A DNA stretch of 13,370 nucleotides, taken from Candidatus Sabulitectum sp. Lineage in GTDB: Bacteria; Fermentibacterota; Fermentibacteria; Fermentibacterales; JCC-6. Where the stretch lies: positions 7,154 to 20,523 of the forward strand of contig JAOZRM010000024.1 in NCBI GenBank assembly GCA_029940175.1, read 5' to 3'. The notes beneath the pieces are model-generated. The model was not told where the DNA came from. It saw nothing but the letters and a program-made list of their open reading frames with translations, and searched no databases. The position numbers were made by a program, and so were the translations under genes. How positions within the stretch are numbered: position 1 is the first letter of the stretch; the number at the start of each line of letters is the position of its first letter. Below are positions 1 to 5,386 of the stretch, piece after piece.

Positions 1-654
1 CAAACAGCTCTTCCACATCATCAAGTATTATTCCATAAGAAACATCAAGTTTGTGAGGAAAATTCATAGCCAGCTTTGCTGTATTAATTGACTCGAAAGT
101 ATTTACAGCGGTAATTCCTTTACTGAAGATCTTTGATTCTACTCTGGAGAATGCATCAAGCAGTACTTGTTCTGGCAGCGGAAATAAAAGCTCAAAGTTC
201 ATTACAGGCCACTCTTTCAGAACACCTGATACTCTGTTAACGCCTGGTACCCGGGGATTCAGCAGCTGAAGCATGGCAGAGTTCACCAGAGCAGTATGCC
301 CGCAAACACGGCGTAAAAACACTGGTACGTCACCTGTTACCTGATCAAGCTCTGCCAGTGAAGGTAACTTAGGATTGATCCACTCACTTTCATCATAGGA
401 TTCACCTCGAACGATAAAAACTCTCCTGAAGATCTGATATCAGATAGATCAAGTGAAGCTTCCTTTACCACCATCCACGTGTAATGAACATGAGCATCAA
501 CAAAAGAAGGCATGGCAAAGTTATAGTCACAAGCACACGATGACGAACAATTCTCAATGCTGGATATTTCCCCTGAATCATCAACATGAATCACAACATC
601 TGAAAGACAGGGCCCCTGCCCTGTCCAGAGTGAACGACAACTAACGGTTGGCAT
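1..654 (-). CDS. YtcJ-like amidohydrolase, 3' part beyond window, apparent frameshift
   Basis: Probable metal-dependent amidohydrolase of the Amidohydro_3/YtcJ type, which hydrolyses C-N bonds of small substrates; the substrate is unknown. The N-terminal ~83 residues contain the metal-site motif FVDAHVH. In that frame the protein then loses similarity and stops at 337. The next frame carries the expected continuation without a stop to base 1: VRGESYDESEW, then LAELDQVTGDVPVFLRR, CGHTALVNSAM, and a later GITAVNTFE segment. The shift lies at the A-run 416-420 (T-run in the mRNA): one extra base there would join E-F to F-I-V-R-G cleanly. It may be a sequencing or assembly error or a genuine inactivating mutation. 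The ATG at 654 overlaps the end of the diguanylate cyclase gene by 14 bases, so the two are probably co-transcribed. The C-terminal part lies outside the window. Confidence 0.8.
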
Positions 655-1501
655 TTCGAGTATCCTGAATGTACTTGATCATCAGATCGATGATATAGCT
701 CTTAACCTCGAATTTAAAATATGTGTGATTACCACGACGTTCAATCTTGCTTACCCTGCCCCTTATCTCAGCCTCAACTATACCAAGGGGCGGTGTAGGA
801 CCCTCGGCAAACTCACTGCTGTCGTGATTAGGGTCCTTGATCTCTCTTGCTTCGATCTCGGTGGGATTGCTGTAGCTGAACCATCTCTTAAGAAGAATGT
901 AGCTGCCACCCAGAATCGCTGATCGTGAAGGAAAGTGAACATCAATAATGGTTGTGTTAACAACCTGTTTTCTGTCGTTTCTAAAAAGAATTGCCTGGTT
1001 TCTGCCATTGCCCTTTGCGTTGTACAATGCCCGGTCTGAAGAAACAAGAAGCTCAGACCCCACAACGGTGTCAGTTGAAGCAACCCCGAGAGATATCCGG
1101 ACGGAAAGCGGCAGTTCCTCACCGTCAACCATTGCCAGTACCTCTGAATTCTCTATTAGAAGGCAGATTCTCTCAGCTGTAGCAAGCCCTTCAGAGCCGG
1201 TAGTGTTAAGCATTAATACGGTTATTTCCTCTCCACCGTACCTGTACGCCTCACCTCGAAACTTAACTGCTCTTCTGATAAGTGATGATACATGATGAAG
1301 AACCAGATCGCCGATATCATGACCGTACTTGTCATTGAATATTTTAAAATGGTCGATGTCGATCATTATGGAGCACATAGGAAGCCCTGATGTTCCCATG
1401 GATCTTAGAAGCAGTGGAAGATCGTGGTCCAGCATCTTCCTTGGAGGAAGCCCTGTAACCGTATCCAGTTCAACCATTCTAGGAAAGGAAACAGTATCCA
1501 T
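641..1501 (-). CDS. GGDEF-domain diguanylate cyclase, soluble
   Basis: Predicted diguanylate cyclase (2 GTP to cyclic di-GMP). From the ATG at 1501 the 286-residue protein begins almost directly with the GGDEF domain: TGLPPR at about 16-21, the Mg-binding stretch IDIDHFKIFNDKYGHDIGD at about 47-65, the active-site loop RYGGEEI at 87-93, and ISLGVAS and DRALYNAKGNGRN further on. GGEEI keeps the catalytic acidic residues but has I in the last position. Five residues upstream, where an allosteric I-site RxxD would lie, it has K-F-R-G, so product inhibition through that site is unlikely. There is no membrane segment and no recognisable sensor domain. About 110 residues follow the domain core, basic and unassigned, and may be the input or partner-binding part. 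I chose ATG 1501 over the in-frame GTG at 1519 because GGAGG lies five bases upstream of the ATG. Confidence 0.9.
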   Translation of the reverse strand: MDTVSFPRMVELDTVTGLPPRKMLDHDLPLLLRSMGTSGLPMCSIMIDIDHFKIFNDKYGHDIGDLVLHHVSSLIRRAVKFRGEAYRYGGEEITVLMLNTTGSEGLATAERICLLIENSEVLAMVDGEELPLSVRISLGVASTDTVVGSELLVSSDRALYNAKGNGRNQAILFRNDRKQVVNTTIIDVHFPSRSAILGGSYILLKRWFSYSNPTEIEAREIKDPNHDSSEFAEGPTPPLGIVEAEIRGRVSKIERRGNHTYFKFEVKSYIIDLMIKYIQDTRNANR

Positions 1502-1506
1502 AAACC

Positions 1507-1511
1507 CCTCC
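1507..1511 (-). promoter_or_regulatory. Ribosome binding site of the GGDEF gene
   Basis: Read on the minus strand this is GGAGG, extended to GGAGGGG, five bases before the ATG at 1501. It decides that start over the GTG at 1519, which would overlap the site. Confidence 0.7.
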
Positions 1512-1531
1512 AGATACACTTTGATTGTGCC

Positions 1532-1537
1532 TATAAT
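1532..1537 (+). promoter_or_regulatory. Candidate -10 box (TATAAT) for the module-protein cluster
   Basis: A perfect TATAAT lies in the spacer between the divergent GGDEF and module-protein genes, about 95 bases before the first plus-strand start. No good TTGACA-type -35 sits 16-18 bases upstream, so this is suggestive only. On the minus strand TTGAGC, 17 bases, TTATAG overlaps the same spot and could serve the GGDEF gene, giving overlapping divergent promoters. Confidence 0.35.
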
Positions 1538-1620
1538 AACCGATAGGAGATAAGCTCAACAGGTGGATGTTGACCCGCTGAGTACAAATGGGTAGAGTCT
1601 CACAGGAAACAAACCTGGAG

Positions 1621-1625
1621 AGGAG
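1621..1625 (+). promoter_or_regulatory. Ribosome binding site supporting a TTG start
   Basis: AGGAG (within GGAGAGGAG, 1617-1625) lies seven bases before the TTG at 1633. It supports TTG rather than the in-frame ATG at 1588, which has no comparable site. The TTG start also places the hydrophobic segment at the N-terminus, as expected for an exported protein. Confidence 0.5.
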
Positions 1626-1632
1626 TGCTGTT

Positions 1633-2409
1633 TTGAGAAAAGAACCGATTGTTTTCGCTGTATTCCTGGTGATACTTGCATGCATCGGATGGAACAGTGA
1701 GCAAAAGGAAGTGCTTGATAGTTACAACACCCTGATGGAAAATGCTACTGAGGAAAACTGGCACGGTCTTTCAAGGGGTCTGTCGAATGATACAAAACTG
1801 CTTCTGGATGAAATAGCAGTGATCTACACAGAAACAGGTGTTCCTTTCGATAATCAGGGGGAAAAGCTTCTGGCTTCACTTGTATCAGATACAGATCTTC
1901 TTGCATTCTCAGAAACAGTGGTATCAATTGATTTCAGAAATGAAAAAGCTTATCTGCTCTCCGGTCAGGGTGCTCAGGTAAGATCATACCAGTTCGTCAG
2001 GGAAAATCAGAAGTGGAAACTGAATCTTGTTCCTGTCTTGAATGAATTTATCAGTGACATAATGGCTGGAGTCCCGGAAACCGATACTGGTTCATCAGAG
2101 GAAACAGCTCCTACCTACATTTCTTCAGGCACCGGCAACTGTGAATTTGCACTGAGAAACGATCTTGAGCACCTTTCTATCTGGAGTGTCTACTGTTCTT
2201 CGAGTAACAGTGATTCCTGGGGGGATGACTGGCTTGGGTCCAGCATTCTCGGCAGCGGAGCAGAAATGGGGATATGGCTTGACCAGGATGTTTACGATAT
2301 ACGACTGATTGATTCAGACGAAAACACCTACACCTTGTGGCAGGTTGAACTGAATGACCAGGGTGTATTCTGGCAGGTAACTGAACTGGATCGCGATGAA
2401 GCGAACTAG
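1633..2409 (+). CDS. Membrane-anchored protein: NTF2-like-looking domain plus one C-terminal DEDGDTYT-type module
   Basis: Unrecognised protein of 258 residues from the TTG start. After R-K-E-P comes a hydrophobic stretch (about 6-18) ending in I-L-A-C, either a weak lipobox or a membrane anchor. Residues ~25-140 form a separate domain with amphipathic helices followed by FVRENQKWKLNLVPV. That ending resembles small NTF2/DUF4878-like folds, an inference from pattern only. A Ser/Thr/Glu-rich linker (~145-168) leads to one copy of the cluster's module at ~169-255 (bases 2137-2397): NDLEHLSIWS, SWGDDWLGSSIL, YDIRLIDSDENTYTLW, and a closing W-Q-V-T-E-L-D. The acidic loop here is DSDENTYT, so the middle Gly is lost. 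The stop overlaps the next gene by 14 bases, suggesting coupled translation. It is the only array member with an extra domain. Alternative start: ATG 1588, giving 273 residues. Confidence 0.75.
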   Translation: MRKEPIVFAVFLVILACIGWNSEQKEVLDSYNTLMENATEENWHGLSRGLSNDTKLLLDEIAVIYTETGVPFDNQGEKLLASLVSDTDLLAFSETVVSIDFRNEKAYLLSGQGAQVRSYQFVRENQKWKLNLVPVLNEFISDIMAGVPETDTGSSEETAPTYISSGTGNCEFALRNDLEHLSIWSVYCSSSNSDSWGDDWLGSSILGSGAEMGIWLDQDVYDIRLIDSDENTYTLWQVELNDQGVFWQVTELDRDEAN

Positions 2410-3358
2410 GTATCTGGTTGTAATCGCCTTGATCGTCATTGCGGTCCTGATAGCGATAATCTACAAACCAGAAGATACACAGATCCTGGAAACACAACTT
2501 TCGATTAAAAACGTCATTCAGGACATTACATTGGCAGAAATCTATGTGGGAAATGGCACTTCCAGCTCTCTGGAGCAGCTTCTCGGGCCAGACGAGATTG
2601 TCCTGCTCACCGTTCCACGAAGCAATTCAACCATAAGAGCGGTAGACACAGAGGGTGGTGTTTACAACACAGCAGTCACAATTACCGATTCAACTGAAGC
2701 CCTGCAAATAGATGTATCAATCACGGATCGTACGGTTTTTGAAGAAACCATTGAATCCGGTGGCGAGTACTGGTCCGGTTCAGGGGCCAGCACAATAAGA
2801 ATTACGAATGGGCTGGGAGAAAGGGATATCTACTGGCTTCATGTTACCAGACAGGAAGAGGACACTGAGAGCAGTCCAGACAGACTTGGTGCATTTATAC
2901 TATTCCCGGGCAGAACGATTAATGTCAGAGTTGATTACGACAATTACATCCTCAAAGCAGAAGACAACGATGACAACCAGTACTCCAGGGGAATTTTTCC
3001 CATTTCTCCAGACACACAGAACTACAGCTGGCAGATCACAAGAGATGACCGCCTGTCTCCACCAGCAGAGTCCGGTACCGGTAAAAGTAAATTGGTTCTA
3101 TGCAATGCCCTGGATGACTGGGTTATTACAGGTGTTTACAGCAGGGTTTCATCCCACGACCAGTGGGGATCGAATCACCTTGTTGCGCGGGGCATTAATC
3201 CGAAAGAGGAGTTTTCTCTATTGCTGGACCCGGGTATTTATGACATCAGAGTGGTGGACGAAGACAACGACACATACACACGACTGACAGTAACTGTACC
3301 TGAAGAAGAAAGCCGCTGGGACGTAACGATGAACGATCTTGATCGATTCATCCCCTGA
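2396..3358 (+). CDS. Membrane-anchored protein with three divergent DEDGDTYT-type modules
   Basis: Unrecognised 320-residue protein. M-K-R-T-R followed by a ~18-residue hydrophobic run (7-23) with no Cys suggests an uncleaved N-terminal anchor and an extracytoplasmic body. Three modules follow. Copy 1 (residues ~33-111) is highly degenerate, with an N-x-x-x-D-I start and DTEGGVYN in place of the acidic loop. Copy 2 (~132-218) begins ITNGLGERDIYWLHV, has EDNDDNQYS as its loop and lacks the W-G motif. Copy 3 (~231-316) is canonical, with QWGSNHL, YDIRVVDEDNDTYTRL and W-D-V-T-M-N-D-L-D. The similarity gradient suggests older duplications at the N-terminal end. The ATG lies inside the end of the preceding gene (14-base overlap) with only a weak GGA upstream, so translation probably depends on that gene. 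Four residues follow the last module. A ~140-base gap follows in which I see no confident promoter. Confidence 0.8.
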   Translation: MKRTRYLVVIALIVIAVLIAIIYKPEDTQILETQLSIKNVIQDITLAEIYVGNGTSSSLEQLLGPDEIVLLTVPRSNSTIRAVDTEGGVYNTAVTITDSTEALQIDVSITDRTVFEETIESGGEYWSGSGASTIRITNGLGERDIYWLHVTRQEEDTESSPDRLGAFILFPGRTINVRVDYDNYILKAEDNDDNQYSRGIFPISPDTQNYSWQITRDDRLSPPAESGTGKSKLVLCNALDDWVITGVYSRVSSHDQWGSNHLVARGINPKEEFSLLLDPGIYDIRVVDEDNDTYTRLTVTVPEEESRWDVTMNDLDRFIP

Positions 3359-3499
3359 TCCAGAGTAAGCAGTCCGCATTTTGAGTGACTTTTCACAGTT
3401 CAACTCGACTTTACCCACCCCTGCCTCTGCCTTATCTTACATGTGCTTAAACTGAAGCAGTTTCAATAGTTGATTCTGCATTTTTAAATGGAGGGGAAA

Positions 3500-3826
3500 A
3501 TGAAGAAGATCACAGCACTGCTTACAGCGGTACTAATAGCATCTGTTATATCCGGCTGCGGCGGCAATGTCCCGGTAAAAATAACAAATGACCTGGGAGC
3601 CTGGGACATTGCAGAGGTATGGATCGATCCTGCCGAGAACAGCGACTGGAGTAGTAACCGTATCAGCGAAGTGCTTGAGCCCGGGGATGATATCTCCATC
3701 GGCATCGCTGCCGGTACTTATGACATAATGCTTGTGGATGAAGATGGAGATTCCTATACCCGCTGGGATGTGGAAATCTCTTCAGGTGGATATGACTGGG
3801 CAGTTACATTGTCTGATATGGACTAA
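3500..3826 (+). CDS. Small lipoprotein consisting of a single DEDGDTYT-type module
   Basis: Unrecognised 108-residue lipoprotein. The signal peptide MKKITALLTAVLIASVISGC ends in the lipobox I-S-G-C with Cys20. Residue +2 is Gly, so under the E. coli rule it would go to the outer membrane. Everything after the anchor is one module (24-108): KITNDLGAWDIAEVWIDP, a W-S-S-N segment, LEPGDDI, YDIMLVDEDGDSYTRW, and the closing YDWAVTLSDMD, which is the C-terminus. This is the minimal form of the family and the best reference for the module's boundaries. I chose ATG 3500 because the alternative ATG at 3488 lies immediately before the GGAGGGG site (3490-3496) that serves 3500. A hairpin terminator follows the stop. 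Confidence 0.85.
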   Translation: MKKITALLTAVLIASVISGCGGNVPVKITNDLGAWDIAEVWIDPAENSDWSSNRISEVLEPGDDISIGIAAGTYDIMLVDEDGDSYTRWDVEISSGGYDWAVTLSDMD

Positions 3827-3852
3827 TTTCTGCTGGTAATTGATCCGGAGCA

Positions 3853-3884
3853 GAGAGGGGATGTTCACCATCCCCTTTTCTCTC
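3853..3884 (+). terminator. Probable Rho-independent terminator after the single-module lipoprotein gene
   Basis: GGGGATG (3857-3863) pairs with CATCCCC (3869-3875) around the loop TTCAC, followed by TTTT (3876-3879). The flanking GAGAG and CTCTC could extend the stem past the T-run. It lies 26 bases beyond the stop at 3826 and 76 bases before the next gene. The short T-run makes it weaker than the terminator at 4938. Confidence 0.55.
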
Positions 3885-3959
3885 GGTCTTTACTCAGCCT
3901 TGTTGTTCTCGTATTGTCGCTTGTCCGGTAAGAAAAACAAAAAACTAAAGGGAGGGATA

Positions 3960-4910
3960 ATGAAGAAATTACATTTACTCATGGCACTAGCGCTTCTGCC
4001 TGTGCTTTTCTTTGCTTGCGGCGGTGGTGAAGCACCTGTAGAGGAGACACCAGAAGTTGTTGAAGTAGAAGAAGTTGAGATTGAAGTGGTTATCATCAAC
4101 GATCTTGGTGATTGGGATATTGCAGAGATCTGGGTCGATCCTTCCGACGGTGCCTGGTCTGATAATCTCATTGATGAAGTACTTGCTCCCGGAGCTGAAT
4201 TTTCTGTAATCCTCGAAGAGGCTGGCAGTTACGACATCTGGATCACCGACGAAGACGGCGACACGTACACCAGGTACGGTATCGAGATCGATGCTCACGG
4301 TTACGAATGGGCTGTAAACCTTGATGACGGTGACTGGAACACCAGTGGTGAGGACGTAACCGTAACAATCAACAACGAACTTGGCAGCTGGACCCTCTGG
4401 TATGCTTATGTCTGCCTTTCTGAGGACGAGGACTGGGGCGATGATCGTTTCGGTTCAGAGCTTCTTGAGCCTGGCCAGTCAATCTCGTTTGATGTAGCGT
4501 CCGGCAATTACTACGACTTCCGCTGCATTGATGAAGATGACGATGAGTACATCCTTCTTGATGTATGGGTTGGCGATGATGGCTTTGTCTGGGACGTTGT
4601 TCTCGACGACATGGACAACTCTTTTGCAGAGGTAAGCATGGACGGCGATGCTCCCATTACCATCTACAACGGACTTGGCGACTGGACAATCTGGTACGTA
4701 TACGGTGATCCCAGCGATGGCGCATGGGGCGAAGACCGCCTTGGTTCCGAGCTGCTCGCAGCTGGTGAAGAATTCACATTCTACGTTCCAGCCGGTGTAA
4801 GCTATGACTTCAAGGTTGAGGACGAAGACGGCGACACATACACCCTCTGGGGTATTGATATAGACGAGAATGGCTTCTACTGGGAAGTTGAACTTTCCGA
4901 CATGGACTAA
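3960..4910 (+). CDS. Acidic lipoprotein with three tandem DEDGDTYT-type modules
   Basis: Unrecognised 316-residue lipoprotein. The signal peptide starts MKKLHLLMALALLP and ends F-F-A-C, with Cys20 followed by Gly-Gly-Gly. A Glu/Val/Pro-rich spacer (~23-42) leads to three well-preserved modules at 41-125, 133-219 and 231-316. The first has DWDIAEIWVDPSDGAW and TDEDGDTYTRY. The second has WGDDRFGSELLEPG and IDEDDDEYILL. The third has DWTIWYVYGDPSDGAWGED and EDEDGDTYTLW. The second and third end in D-D-M-D and S-D-M-D, the last being the C-terminus. The body is strongly acidic. C-ending codons in the repeats and a strong downstream terminator would suit a well-expressed protein, an inference only. 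An ORF open from 3840 exists, but GGAGG at 3951-3955 and the signal peptide fix the start at ATG 3960; the longer frame would run through the preceding terminator. Confidence 0.87.
   Translation: MKKLHLLMALALLPVLFFACGGGEAPVEETPEVVEVEEVEIEVVIINDLGDWDIAEIWVDPSDGAWSDNLIDEVLAPGAEFSVILEEAGSYDIWITDEDGDTYTRYGIEIDAHGYEWAVNLDDGDWNTSGEDVTVTINNELGSWTLWYAYVCLSEDEDWGDDRFGSELLEPGQSISFDVASGNYYDFRCIDEDDDEYILLDVWVGDDGFVWDVVLDDMDNSFAEVSMDGDAPITIYNGLGDWTIWYVYGDPSDGAWGEDRLGSELLAAGEEFTFYVPAGVSYDFKVEDEDGDTYTLWGIDIDENGFYWEVELSDMD
4248..4844 (+). repeat. Near-identical 24-base acidic-loop repeats in the three-module lipoprotein gene
   Basis: Bases 4248-4271 and 4821-4844 both encode D-E-D-G-D-T-Y-T and differ at one position (ACG versus ACA for Thr), including identical third positions elsewhere. 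The middle module (loop near 4530-4553) is much less similar. Such identity between modules 1 and 3 fits recent duplication or gene conversion, or shared codon preference. Confidence 0.6.
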
Positions 4911-4937
4911 GATTCAGAACTCTTGAGTTCAATAAAA

Positions 4938-4967
4938 CAGGAGGCATTTCGTGCCTCCTGTTTTTTT
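4938..4967 (+). terminator. Strong Rho-independent terminator inside the module array
   Basis: CAGGAGGCA (4938-4946) pairs perfectly with TGCCTCCTG (4952-4960) around TTTCG, followed by seven T (4961-4967). The A-run 4934-4937 can extend the stem. It lies 27 bases after the three-module lipoprotein stop and 18 bases before the next gene's GTG. Its A-tract/T-tract symmetry would allow some function on the other strand, but no minus-strand gene ends there. Confidence 0.9.
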
Positions 4968-4985
4968 GTAAAAGAAGGGAACTCC

Positions 4986-5312
4986 GTGGGTAAAATATTG
5001 AGACCAGTACTGCTTCTGCTTCCACTTACCATGGGATGCTATAATCCTGCAAAGATCGTCATAACCAATGGTCTGGAGAGCGAAAACATAGAGTACATCT
5101 ATATCAGCAGTGATTCTGAAGAAGAGTGGGGAATAAACTCTCTCCCGAACTGGGAAGTCCTTCCCCCGGGTGAATCACTGGAAATTGCCGTGCTTCCAGA
5201 CACATATGATCTCCAGGTAGTTGATCAGAATGGACACACCTATACAAAATGGGACATGGAAGTTAAAGACGATGATCTCATCTGGGAAGTGGTTCCTGCA
5301 GATATAGATTAG
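4986..5312 (+). CDS. Small single-module lipoprotein (second of this type)
   Basis: Unrecognised 108-residue lipoprotein, the same length as the protein at 3500. The signal peptide MGKILRPVLLLLPLTMGC ends T-M-G-C (Cys18, followed by Tyr), a relaxed lipobox. One module (22-108) follows: KIVITNGLESENIEYIYIS, EEEWGINSL, L-P-P-G, YDLQVVDQNGHTYTKW, and the closing W-E-V-V-P-A-D-I-D at the C-terminus. The loop is DQNGHTYT, with two of the acidic residues replaced, so metal binding may be weakened. I chose GTG 4986 because GAAGGGA lies five bases upstream and the signal peptide begins there. A longer in-frame start at 4923 would fall before the terminator hairpin and would encode it. With the terminator directly upstream, expression must come from read-through or an unseen promoter. 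Confidence 0.78.
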   Translation: MGKILRPVLLLLPLTMGCYNPAKIVITNGLESENIEYIYISSDSEEEWGINSLPNWEVLPPGESLEIAVLPDTYDLQVVDQNGHTYTKWDMEVKDDDLIWEVVPADID

Positions 5313-5366
5313 GAATCATATAACAACCATTGGAATACACCGGTAACAAGCACAGTATCACTGCAG

Positions 5367-5372
5367 AGGAGG
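5367..5372 (+). promoter_or_regulatory. Ribosome binding site at unusual distance from the ATG
   Basis: AGGAGG is the best site upstream of the two-module lipoprotein, but it is 14 bases from the ATG at 5387. An in-frame ATT at 5378 is five bases away, an ideal distance. Either spacing is loose here or translation starts at the rare codon ATT, adding three residues. Confidence 0.45.
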
Positions 5373-5386
5373 CTAACATTACGTTC

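Noticed and set aside
948..1295. 115-codon plus-strand frame antisense to the GGDEF gene
   Set aside because: The opposite strand encodes intact GGDEF motifs at the same place; the antisense product is Ser/Thr-rich with no recognisable feature.
2808..3287. 159-codon open frame overlapping the three-module gene in another frame
   Set aside because: It lies wholly inside the coding frame of the 2396-3358 gene, has no signal peptide or motif and no ribosome site; low stop density there follows from the composition of the repeats.
3449..3463. Inverted repeat AAACTG/CAGTTT upstream of the single-module lipoprotein gene
   Set aside because: Six pairs with a three-base loop and no T-run; too small to call a terminator or operator without conservation data.
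3840..3959. 40-codon N-terminal extension of the three-module lipoprotein
   Set aside because: It would translate through a terminator hairpin and bury the signal peptide; GGAGG and the lipobox fix the start at 3960.
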